From contig CAVBWZ010000003.1 of the NCBI GenBank assembly GCA_963599445.1, positions 1 through 64,000 of the forward strand: a stretch of DNA of 64,000 bases. Reading direction: 5' to 3'. The position numbers and the translations under genes were made by a program. The notes below the pieces were generated by a model. That model made no database searches, was not told the origin of the DNA, and saw only the letters and a list, made by a program, of their open reading frames with translations. Positions within the stretch are counted from its first letter, which is position 1; the number at the start of each line of letters is the position of its first letter. Source of the stretch: UBA9732 sp963599445 (GTDB taxonomy: Bacteria > Spirochaetota > Spirochaetia > Sphaerochaetales > Sphaerochaetaceae). This document shows positions 35,447-42,535 of this stretch, in pieces.

Positions 35447-36364
35447 TCAATATCTCTTTGTAATGCCGAATTCCTTGACCATTTCATCAAACTTCCTAAG
35501 CTCTTCCTCTGGGATGTAAAGCATATGGTCAGGGTGTCGTGTACCTTGGACGTTCACACAAGCGGTGTATTTCATTGCATAGATATATGCAGCTGAATCA
35601 GGAAACTGCTGCATGAATGTACGAAGTTTCAACACTATACGCTGCGCCTGCCAAGCCTTCTCGTACTCGCCGGCTTTGAAGTAATCGTAGATGTCTTTCA
35701 TCTGATCGAGGAAAGGAACGCTCATGAAACTTACAGAAGCGGAAGCACCCATAGCCATGTGAGTAAACAAAGTCGCATCCGAGCCGGAAATGATACTGAA
35801 GTCATCTTTCAGATCGTCCAATGCATCTATGCACTTGTTCAGATGGATTATGTCACGAGTCGCATCCTTATATCCCCTCAGATTAGGATACTCATGAGCC
35901 AGTCTTCCAAGCATCTCAGGAGTGAACAGCTCGTTCATCTCACGACAGTTGAAAGCCAACATAGGAACATCCGGAGCAGCCTCCAACTGAGCACTCAAGT
36001 ACTGATGGGCAGCCTCTTGGGTAAGCTGGTAGAATGGGGGCAAAGAGATGGACATTGCCTTAACGTCCAGCTTTCTGTATTCCTTTACCAACCACAACGC
36101 ATCTCTGAGACAGTTCGCCAGCACAACTGCAACAATTAGACAATCAGTCCCCTTGACTGCTTTCTGTGCACACTTGACGACTTCAAGACGTTCTTCAAGA
36201 GACAAAGAATAGGTTTCATCTCCAAATCCGTTGACAAACAAGCCGCTAGCACCTCTCATGGCTAGGTTCTTGAAGAGGTCATGAGTAACATCAAAATCAA
36301 TCGAGCCATCCTTGTGATAGGAAATCATCGGCTCCGAAATGATACCGTTAAAGTATTTTGCCAT
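35447..36364 (-). CDS. DapA/NanA-fold lyase with altered active site
   Basis: 305 residues with the (beta/alpha)8 dihydrodipicolinate synthase/N-acetylneuraminate lyase fold. The Schiff-base lysine is present at K166 in LRGYKDATRD. Two hallmarks are missing: the YNxP tyrosine is Phe (F138 in LAFNC), and the usual Gly-Thr/Ser-Thr-Gly segment reads NGFGDETYSLS. Without the Tyr relay, canonical DapA or NanA chemistry is unlikely. An aldol-type cleavage or dehydration on a different substrate is inferred. It lies between two sugar kinases. Confidence 0.85.
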   Translation of the reverse strand: MAKYFNGIISEPMISYHKDGSIDFDVTHDLFKNLAMRGASGLFVNGFGDETYSLSLEERLEVVKCAQKAVKGTDCLIVAVVLANCLRDALWLVKEYRKLDVKAMSISLPPFYQLTQEAAHQYLSAQLEAAPDVPMLAFNCREMNELFTPEMLGRLAHEYPNLRGYKDATRDIIHLNKCIDALDDLKDDFSIISGSDATLFTHMAMGASASVSFMSVPFLDQMKDIYDYFKAGEYEKAWQAQRIVLKLRTFMQQFPDSAAYIYAMKYTACVNVQGTRHPDHMLYIPEEELRKFDEMVKEFGITKRY

Positions 36365-36388
36365 ATCAAACTCCTTTTTTGTTTTAAT

Positions 36389-37345
36389 TCAGAATAGAAG
36401 ATCTTCCCTTCCGAGTTCCTTGAATATTGAAGGAATCTGGTTTCTCCAAGGATAATGCTCAAGGGATCCTTGCTTGGTAACTGTATACGCAGCATAGACA
36501 TTTGCCCATGTCATTGCTTCTTTGAGGGTCTTGCCTTCATTCATGCAATAGGTTATTGCACCAAGAAAGCCATCTCCCGCACCAGTTTCATCCACCATTT
36601 CAACTTTGACACCTGGACACATGAAGGCCTCATCGGCAGTGACGGCAGCAGAGCCTTTACCACCAAGAGTCATGACTACGTTTGAGCATCCGTACTTCTC
36701 AATGAGAAGACGTCCTAGTTTCTCCCAACCAAGATCCTCTTTGTCGTCGATACCCAGCAACTCATAGGACTCACCTTCATTCACCACAAGATAATCGACA
36801 TAAGGCATGCGCTCGAGCTTCATACCCACACGTAGAGGACTAGGGTTGAGAAGGGTTGTCATGCCGAGTTCCTTGCCGGTTCTGCAGGCTTGGAGACCTG
36901 ATTCCACTGCCTGTGCGAATCCAGCTATCACATACCTAGCACCTGCCATTTTACGAATGCAACGGTCCACTTCATCAGGTTGGACTCCACATATGTCATT
37001 GTCAAAATCGAGTAGCATGTTCTCGCCGTTTTCAGCGATGATGCATAGCCCCAAGCACGATTCAATGGAGGGATCCAACCAATAGTAGGTAGTATCCACA
37101 TTGGACTCCCCCATCCACTTGTAGCCAAGCTCACCACATTGATCAACGCCGCATTTGCCAACAAAGGCAACGTTTCCGCCAAGTCTTCCAATGGCACAAG
37201 CGGCATTGGTACCCTTACCAGCATCCATCTCGAACCGACGGTTATATGCGATACAAGTTTCACCTGGGTTTGGAATGCGCTTCACATCGCAATACTCGCC
37301 AAGACCATGTCCATTGCAAACAATTATCTGAGGAATTCTCGCCAT
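36389..37345 (-). CDS. PfkB/ribokinase-family sugar kinase (first paralogue)
   Basis: About 318 residues. It starts MARIPQIIVCNGHGLGE at ATG 37345, one base after the NagB-like stop; longer upstream reading would overlap that gene. It has FEMDAGKGTNAACAIGRLGG and the catalytic DETGAGDGFLGAI loop near the C-terminus. It and the kinase at 34472-35434 arose by duplication. Two kinases in one operon suggest two phosphorylation steps or two substrates. Confidence 0.92.
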   Translation of the reverse strand: MARIPQIIVCNGHGLGEYCDVKRIPNPGETCIAYNRRFEMDAGKGTNAACAIGRLGGNVAFVGKCGVDQCGELGYKWMGESNVDTTYYWLDPSIESCLGLCIIAENGENMLLDFDNDICGVQPDEVDRCIRKMAGARYVIAGFAQAVESGLQACRTGKELGMTTLLNPSPLRVGMKLERMPYVDYLVVNEGESYELLGIDDKEDLGWEKLGRLLIEKYGCSNVVMTLGGKGSAAVTADEAFMCPGVKVEMVDETGAGDGFLGAITYCMNEGKTLKEAMTWANVYAAYTVTKQGSLEHYPWRNQIPSIFKELGREDLLF

Positions 37346-37346
37346 T

Positions 37347-38243
37347 TCACTTAACCTCTGTAAAAATGCCATCAACGATAGGCGGCTGCGCTGTTGCACT
37401 ATCCGTTAGAACCACAACTTCTGGAATGTATTTGGGGAACAATGTTGCTGGATATTCCACTGTGGGTTCACTGAACATCAGCACCCGAATCGAAGTCTGC
37501 TTCCAGCTACCGGTTGTAACCATGAACACTGCCTTCTTCGCCGTCAACATGGATTTGAAGCCAATGGTAACCGCCATAGGAGGGACGATTTGAACGAATC
37601 CTCCGATATCCCGTTCGCTGAGGGAGATTAGAGTATCCTCATTCAAATGAACAATACGCGTCTTTGATTCAGCATATTCATCAACGCTTATACTGTAATA
37701 TGGAGAGTTCGGGGCTTCGCAAAAAGCAACGAGACCTTTATAGCCCAAACCTGCATAAACAGTGTCAACGCCACCGAGCTCTTCAACCTTTTTGTCCAGA
37801 TAGTCGATGTCGTTGATATCCGGCCATATACGGTGGTCCTCTGGAATATTCAAATCGTCATCAATAAGTCCGTAGAAATCATGAAGCATATTGGCCTTAA
37901 GGCTGAAATAATTGTTGACTACCGGATATGGTCGCCCCTGCCAATCAAGGAATTCATCCATGTGGAAAACGTATACGTTTTTCAAATCAATGCGCTCCGC
38001 ATTGACCCTTTCTGCAAAGTACTTATACTGTCCCATAGGTCCTGCAGGAAGCACCCATTTTGTTGGTTTCCCCGCAACATTATTGGAAACAACTTCCTCA
38101 ATCATCATGTCTGCAGCTCTTTTCGAAACTTCTTTTTTTTCAAGAATCCTAAGCTTTACCTTTGAATTTGGATGCTTTTCCAGTTGTTCTGCAGGTATGC
38201 TGCACCATTCAATCATCTTTTGGGGATTCATACATGATGCCAT
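37347..38243 (-). CDS. NagB-family (glucosamine-6-phosphate deaminase-like) protein with altered catalytic residues
   Basis: 298 residues. The NagB/RpiA fold is evident: VFHMDEF (D96, the D72 equivalent), AGLGYKGLVAFCEA and the late VTIGFKSMLTAKKAVFM strand. Compared with NagB, where GVGxDGHIAFNEP supplies D141, H143 and E148, only the Glu (E176) is kept; D141 is Lys (K169) and H143 is Leu (L171). These residues drive ring opening and deamination, so standard GlcN6P deaminase activity is doubtful. It is the first gene of the operon, with a perfect AGGAGG and the operator half-sites upstream. Confidence 0.85.
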   Translation of the reverse strand: MASCMNPQKMIEWCSIPAEQLEKHPNSKVKLRILEKKEVSKRAADMMIEEVVSNNVAGKPTKWVLPAGPMGQYKYFAERVNAERIDLKNVYVFHMDEFLDWQGRPYPVVNNYFSLKANMLHDFYGLIDDDLNIPEDHRIWPDINDIDYLDKKVEELGGVDTVYAGLGYKGLVAFCEAPNSPYYSISVDEYAESKTRIVHLNEDTLISLSERDIGGFVQIVPPMAVTIGFKSMLTAKKAVFMVTTGSWKQTSIRVLMFSEPTVEYPATLFPKYIPEVVVLTDSATAQPPIVDGIFTEVK

Positions 38244-38283
38244 TTTTCCTCCTTTCGCTTTGGGAATAGTACACGTTGCTAAA

Positions 38284-38302
38284 CATACATAGTATACATA
38301 TA
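38284..38302. promoter_or_regulatory. Operator-like repeat near the catabolic promoter
   Basis: The stretch CATACATAGTATACATATA contains overlapping copies of the half-site that recurs upstream of the GntR gene. On the reverse strand it reads as a direct repeat of TGTATR separated by CTA. It lies just downstream of the -10 box (38325-38330), where binding would block transcription. Inferred GntR target. Confidence 0.5.
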
Positions 38303-38490
38303 TCCCATAACACTTGTTGTTTTTAACATACCTCTCGCATCATACTTTTGTCAATTGTTTTTTGATGTGCCAATCAGGCAGTTTTAAGTTGCCTTCATTT
38401 AATGCCGAATCGCTGAAGTTCTATTGCCGTGATTGCCAATGGAATTGTTATTTAAATCCATGACCGACTGTTTGCAAAGTTTACATAATC

Positions 38491-38529
38491 CTATACAATC
38501 CAAACTATGTATAGTTGAGTTCTATACAT
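38491..38529. promoter_or_regulatory. Operator-like inverted repeat upstream of the GntR genes
   Basis: CTATACA at 38491-38497 and its exact reverse complement TGTATAG at 38508-38514 form a 7-bp dyad with a 10-bp spacer. A further CTATACA lies at 38523-38529. The dyad is ~40 bp upstream of the GntR start, suggesting autoregulation. The same half-site recurs beside the divergent catabolic promoter. Confidence 0.55.
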
Positions 38530-38553
38530 ATACATGCAAAGGGGTAACACTGT

Positions 38554-39288
38554 TTGAAAAAAACTTTGCCACTATACACACAGCTTGCAGATACTCTAAA
38601 AAACAAGATCTATTCCGGTGAGTATGCCATGGGAGACAGCCTCCCCTCAGAGAGAACCATAGCGGAACACTATGGCATCAGCCATTTCACAGTACGCAAG
38701 GCCCTTGATGTTTTAGAGCGTGATGGTATTGTAATAAGAATGCAGGGCAAGGGGACGTACGTGAAATCACCTCAATTGACAGTTGATCTGCAGTCGATGG
38801 GAAGTTTTTCAAGTATTGCAAGAGGCCGTAATTCCAGTGTGAACAGTCGAATCCTATACAGTGGAACAAGAAAAGCAAAATTCAAGTATTCACACATTTT
38901 TGGAATAAGCGAAGATTGTGATGTTTACGAATCCATCAAGCTTAAAATCAGCAATGATGTAGCGTTGGCAGTAGAATACACCGCAGTACCTCTGAAGTAC
39001 ATACCTGATGTTGCAGAGTATGACTACAGCGTCTACTCCCTTTACGACGTCTATTCGAAGAACAATATCGACGTAGCAATGGAAGATCAAAAACTTGAAA
39101 TCGTAACCATCTACAACCCAATTGCATCACTGCTAGACAAGGAAGAAGGTGACACCATCTTCCTCCTTACATCCTGGGCTTACGATCGTTCCGGGAATCT
39201 GATAGAATACACACGTCTATATGACAATGATGACAGGCTTATATTCCGCGCACATGGTTCTGATGCATTGGAAAGGAGCGAGATGTGA
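38554..39288 (+). CDS. GntR-family (HutC/UTRA) transcriptional regulator
   Basis: 244 residues. The N-terminal winged helix-turn-helix includes LPSERTIAEHYGISHFTVRK, and the C-terminal ~165 residues form a UTRA effector domain. HutC/FrlR/NagR-type regulators of this shape bind phosphosugars or sugar amines. The start is TTG 38554, with AAGGGG about 12 bases upstream. It overlaps the second regulator by four bases. It is presumed to bind the CTATACA/TGTATAG sites and control the catabolic operon. Confidence 0.92.
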   Translation: MKKTLPLYTQLADTLKNKIYSGEYAMGDSLPSERTIAEHYGISHFTVRKALDVLERDGIVIRMQGKGTYVKSPQLTVDLQSMGSFSSIARGRNSSVNSRILYSGTRKAKFKYSHIFGISEDCDVYESIKLKISNDVALAVEYTAVPLKYIPDVAEYDYSVYSLYDVYSKNNIDVAMEDQKLEIVTIYNPIASLLDKEEGDTIFLLTSWAYDRSGNLIEYTRLYDNDDRLIFRAHGSDALERSEM

Positions 39289-40007
39289 GCAAGTATTCAA
39301 ATCTCATAAACGAAGAGATTCGAGAAAAACTAGAAGAGTATATATACAAAAACCACCTTTCCTCTGGAGGTTCCATCCCTTCGGAATTGCAACTATGCAA
39401 GATACTTGATTGCAATCGTTTTGAACTCAGAAAGGCAATCGCCAAAATGACAGGTGAAGACATCCTTTTTACAGTCCACGGTGTCGGAACCTTTTTGGCC
39501 CCGCCCAAATTCGAAGAAAACTCTTCCAGCTATGTAGGCTTCACCTCCTTTTGGCAAAGCAAAGGGCACAGAAGCAGCAGCAAAATACTTAAATTCGTCA
39601 AAACAGAAGCAAACCTAAAAACGGCGAACATGCTGGGGATTCCTCTTGGTTCCAATGTATATGAACTAAAAAGGCTTCGTCTTATTGACGATGTTCTTGT
39701 CTCAATAGAAACCTCTTTTTTAGAGGAATCGTGCTGCCCAGGACTGTTGACATGCAACCTCGATGGGACGACTTCTCTCTATCAGGTTTTGAAAGAGAAA
39801 TATGGAATGACAGTTGTCAATCAACAGCAAACCATCCGCACTGCGAAACTAAGACAAGACGAAGCTGATTTGCTGTGCCTGAACGAAGGAGCCCCTGCCT
39901 TTTATATCACAGCCGTTGGACTTACTGAAAACGGTACATGCATAGAACGGAGCATCTCCATTTCACGCGCAGACAGATTCGCCATAAGATATCAGGCAAA
40001 GCAGTAG
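39285..40007 (+). CDS. Second GntR-family UTRA regulator
   Basis: 240 residues. A GntR winged helix (IPSELQLCKILDCNRFELRK) and a UTRA domain are present, paralogous to the preceding gene but clearly diverged. The start is GTG 39285, overlapping the first regulator's stop (GTGA). Two adjacent regulators, perhaps acting as a heterodimer or responding to two metabolites, are unusual for a single catabolic operon. Confidence 0.88.
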   Translation: MSKYSNLINEEIREKLEEYIYKNHLSSGGSIPSELQLCKILDCNRFELRKAIAKMTGEDILFTVHGVGTFLAPPKFEENSSSYVGFTSFWQSKGHRSSSKILKFVKTEANLKTANMLGIPLGSNVYELKRLRLIDDVLVSIETSFLEESCCPGLLTCNLDGTTSLYQVLKEKYGMTVVNQQQTIRTAKLRQDEADLLCLNEGAPAFYITAVGLTENGTCIERSISISRADRFAIRYQAKQ

Positions 40008-40030
40008 GCTCTTAGCTCTTACATCACAGC

Positions 40031-40822
40031 CTATTTCAAATACTCTTCAATCAATCTATCCACATACTGGAGGTTCAATGGATGGTTCTTACTCTCAAAG
40101 GTACATATCAGGTTCTTACCCATGATATGGCCTTCTTGGGCATAGGTCTCGATTTTGGAGAGAGCAACAAGACAATACTCGGGCTTTTCCATCATTCCAA
40201 AATGCTCCCAAAGGAATTCCTTGCGGGTTCTTTTGTTGAGGATTATGAAGTCTGGAACCAAGTAGTCGTTTTCATCTATTCGGAAGATAGGTTCGTAATG
40301 GTAAGGGATTCCTAGGGTGTGGAACCTATCAGCTATGATCACCTCGCTCTTCGACCTTACGTGTTCGCCTTTGCTTGTGTAGTTTTCAGTATCGTTCTCT
40401 CTCCTGCTTGTGGCATAGTTCCTGGCTTGCCATTTTGCAGCATACTGCTCGTCATCATCTAGGTGAGGCTTTATGTATTGCTTGAGTTCTTCAGGAAAGT
40501 CGTTGTAAATCTTTGAAAGGTCTTCAAAGTTCACTTCCTCAAGTTTCTTGATGCAGGCATCTACAGCCGTCTTTTGTTTCTTGATGGTTTTCAACAGCTG
40601 TGTGTCATAGCGTTTCTGTGCCAGAGAGGCTAGAACGTCCGTCTTGTTTGAACCTAGATATTCGAAACGTGAGTCTTTATCTATGTATCTATAAAATTCA
40701 GACCGATTTCCTTTACTCTTCACAACAAGGGACCCGCGAATTTCCTTGCTGCCAAACGGTAGAGAAAGGAGATTCCCCAGTTTTTTTGAGCATCTTTTCA
40801 GCCCTGCGATGATTTCATTCAT
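40031..40822 (-). CDS. PD-(D/E)XK-like nuclease-fold protein (paralogue B)
   Basis: 263 residues. It aligns along its length with the protein at 8022-8834: VRSKSEVIIADRF, PYHYEPI, VPDFIILNK and FLWEHFGMM repeat the nuclease-like Glu...Asp...Glu-His pattern, and an N-terminal charged helical region is also shared. The start ATG 40822 was chosen because it aligns with the paralogue; a GTG at 40834 is possible. It is convergent with the second GntR gene. Five GTGGAA/TTCCAC dyad elements lie just upstream. Confidence 0.72.
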   Translation of the reverse strand: MNEIIAGLKRCSKKLGNLLSLPFGSKEIRGSLVVKSKGNRSEFYRYIDKDSRFEYLGSNKTDVLASLAQKRYDTQLLKTIKKQKTAVDACIKKLEEVNFEDLSKIYNDFPEELKQYIKPHLDDDEQYAAKWQARNYATSRRENDTENYTSKGEHVRSKSEVIIADRFHTLGIPYHYEPIFRIDENDYLVPDFIILNKRTRKEFLWEHFGMMEKPEYCLVALSKIETYAQEGHIMGKNLICTFESKNHPLNLQYVDRLIEEYLK

Positions 40823-40827
40823 AAGTC

Positions 40828-40913
40828 TTTCCACTAAAACTTCAAAAAAAGCGTTTTCAGTGGAATTTTTTCCACTGTATCAAAGAAGTTTTCATTATCA
40901 GTGGAAATTCCAC
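40828..40913. promoter_or_regulatory. Cluster of GTGGAA/TTCCAC dyads upstream of paralogue B
   Basis: Within 86 bp there are TTTCCACT (40828-40835), the perfect hairpin CAGTGGAA-TTTT-TTCCACTG (40858-40877) and another dyad GTGGAA-A-TTCCAC (40901-40913), preceded by CA. Five copies of one half-site directly upstream of a start suggest operator sites or a small hairpin array. No terminator T-run fits. Confidence 0.45.
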
Positions 40914-40940
40914 CGACCAATAAGTCATCAACCAAGGCCA

Positions 40941-40969
40941 CGGGCGGGGCCAAAGCAAAGGCCCGCCCG
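40941..40969 (-). terminator. GC-rich stem-loop downstream of an exported-protein gene
   Basis: CGGGCGGGGCC pairs with GGCCCGCCCG across an 8-base loop with one bulged G, a ten-pair GC stem, 24 bases past the stop of the gene at 40993. It lacks a U-tract, so it may be a weak or Rho-assisted terminator. Confidence 0.45.
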
Positions 40970-40992
40970 CGGCAAAGCAGGACGAAAGAGAA

Positions 40993-41874
40993 TCAAGCAT
41001 CGAAATTGTAGGTCTTAAGCATGGTGCGAACCATTCCAACTATGTTGTAGATGGCAAAGACGCATAGAATTATGCCAGTTACAACAGGACCCATCCCAAG
41101 GGCCTCGGCCATGGCTGTGACGGTGGTCGTCAAAGCGAAATCGGCCTGAGGGATCTTTATGAGATCCTTGAACCATGTCTCGAAATCAACGCCCTCGCCC
41201 GTTCCATACTCGTAGTACTCATACAACGACATGATGGAGATGGCCACCAGTCCTGCACCCACCGAGATTGCAGCTGCTGCGCTTATCTTCCCCCAGAAAA
41301 CCAAATTGGGGACGGCGGCATACACGATTCCCGCAACCAAGAGGACAACTGCACGAGTCACAAGAGTCTTCAAATCCTTGTAGAAGGCTTCCTGTTGGTT
41401 CAAGGGAAGTCCTTTGGCGAACTCAAGCCCCTTCTCGTTCATCGAAGTCTCAAGCTCCTGGGCCTGAACCTTCAACCTGCTGTACTCCTCTGACGAAAGG
41501 ACGCTCTGGGCTGTATCCATTATTGGATCTACATCCAGGCTTGCCTGGGACAAGTCCACTGCGTAGCAGAAATCCAGATAATCCTTTCCGCCCTTCTCCT
41601 CCATTGTGAGCTCAACGATATCGGCTCCAGAAAGAGGCCTGCCTTTGGAAAAAGCGCCGTCAATGCCGGCCCTCACGTCCTCGTCCAGGTAGTCCTTGAT
41701 GTAGTCCATCTGTGCATCGATGACCTTTGCAACGGCGGGCTTCATCTGGGAATCCGTTATGGACGCCTTGAATGAAGGGATATAGGCGGCGTTGCATGAC
41801 ACCATAGCGACGAGCAGCAGCAAGGCAACGCATTGGTTGAACAGCTTCTTCGTCTTTGAATTCGAAAAATACAT
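40993..41874 (-). CDS. Exported lipoprotein with C-terminal membrane helices
   Basis: 293 residues. The hydrophobic leader ends VAMVSC, a loose lipobox. The middle part is soluble and helical, and two or three hydrophobic segments (residues ~170-215 and ~255-285) suggest the C-terminal half is membrane-embedded. No family is recognised. Start ATG 41874 follows the stop of the upstream gene by two bases, with GGAGGT upstream. It is the third gene of an exported-protein operon. Confidence 0.7.
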   Translation of the reverse strand: MYFSNSKTKKLFNQCVALLLLVAMVSCNAAYIPSFKASITDSQMKPAVAKVIDAQMDYIKDYLDEDVRAGIDGAFSKGRPLSGADIVELTMEEKGGKDYLDFCYAVDLSQASLDVDPIMDTAQSVLSSEEYSRLKVQAQELETSMNEKGLEFAKGLPLNQQEAFYKDLKTLVTRAVVLLVAGIVYAAVPNLVFWGKISAAAAISVGAGLVAISIMSLYEYYEYGTGEGVDFETWFKDLIKIPQADFALTTTVTAMAEALGMGPVVTGIILCVFAIYNIVGMVRTMLKTYNFDA

Positions 41875-41876
41875 TT

Positions 41877-42482
41877 CTATACCTCCATGAACAACCAGCC
41901 AAAGGACAGTCTGAACCTGAATGTCCCATAGCATGGAAACACGCCTTTGATTTTGGAATACTCATCCGAGAACGTCCCTGATGGGTCGCGGATGGATACA
42001 GAAGGCTCAAGAAGCAGACCATGGCCAAGGTCGAACGTCCAACCGAACACGACCTCGTTCAGGTTGATCAGATTCTCAAGCAGGCTGTTGTCGCCTGTAA
42101 GTCCAATCTGGAAAAGGGACAGTCCCATGAAGGGGCCTTTCTCCCAAGGGTAGTAGACGAGCAAAGCGCCAAACTCGAACATGTATCCGCCACTGCCGGA
42201 ACCACGGGAACCTCCGCGACCAGAACCGCCAGCCCTACCAGACACGTCAGCCCCTCCTGAACCATAGTTGCAGGCAAATCCAATAGGAAGCCGCAGTTGG
42301 AACCCATCGAAGGCAAAGACCCTGAAATCCCCTGAAAGCTGGAAACTCCCCTTTGAGAGGACGAAGTCCTGCACAACAGCGCAATCAAAGGCAAAACCAA
42401 GGTTGTTGGAACACGGTTCAACACAGAACAATGCTCCAACAATCACAAAAACCAACAAAAAACACGCAACAACCTTTTTCAT
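41877..42482 (-). CDS. Exported outer-membrane-like protein with glycine-rich loop
   Basis: 201 residues. Signal peptide, then beta-strand-like alternation ending in FRLSFGWLF, consistent with a small outer-membrane barrel or attached protein. A Gly/Ser/Arg-rich run (GRAGGSGRGGSRGSGSGG) at residues ~80-97 would form a flexible loop. It lies between two exported lipoproteins in one operon. The start ATG 42482 sits at the end of a 17-bp tandem repeat. Function unknown. Confidence 0.65.
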   Translation of the reverse strand: MKKVVACFLLVFVIVGALFCVEPCSNNLGFAFDCAVVQDFVLSKGSFQLSGDFRVFAFDGFQLRLPIGFACNYGSGGADVSGRAGGSGRGGSRGSGSGGYMFEFGALLVYYPWEKGPFMGLSLFQIGLTGDNSLLENLINLNEVVFGWTFDLGHGLLLEPSVSIRDPSGTFSDEYSKIKGVFPCYGTFRFRLSFGWLFMEV

Positions 42483-42484
42483 AG

Positions 42485-42535
42485 GCAATCACTTCTCACA
42501 AGCAATCACTTGTCATAGGCAATCACTTGTCAATG
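42485..42535 (-). repeat. Three tandem 17-bp repeats at the gene junction
   Basis: The 10-mer GCAATCACTT recurs at 42485, 42502 and 42519, an exact 17-bp period. On the coding strand each unit contains AAGTGATTGCyTrTGA, so the stop of the upstream gene and the start of the next fall inside units. Copies of the stop/start junction make short in-frame mini-cistrons (six codons, each closed by an NTGA overlap). Confidence 0.8.

Larger units (their letters stand above)
38244..38553. promoter_or_regulatory. Divergent promoter region between catabolic operon and GntR regulators
   Basis: This 310-bp non-coding gap separates the NagB-like gene (reverse) from the first GntR gene (forward). Reverse-strand promoter: TTGACA at 38354-38349 and TATGTT at 38330-38325, spacing 18. 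Candidate regulator half-sites of the form TGTATAG/CTATACA flank it at 38284-38302 and 38491-38529 (see separate entries). No ORF or RNA gene is seen in it. Confidence 0.72.

Noticed and set aside
38554..40007. Toxin-antitoxin pair
   Set aside because: Both proteins have a GntR helix-turn-helix and a UTRA domain; they are regulators.
40835..40992. CRISPR-like repeats
   Set aside because: The repeated element is a short inverted half-site with no uniform spacer, and no cas gene is present.
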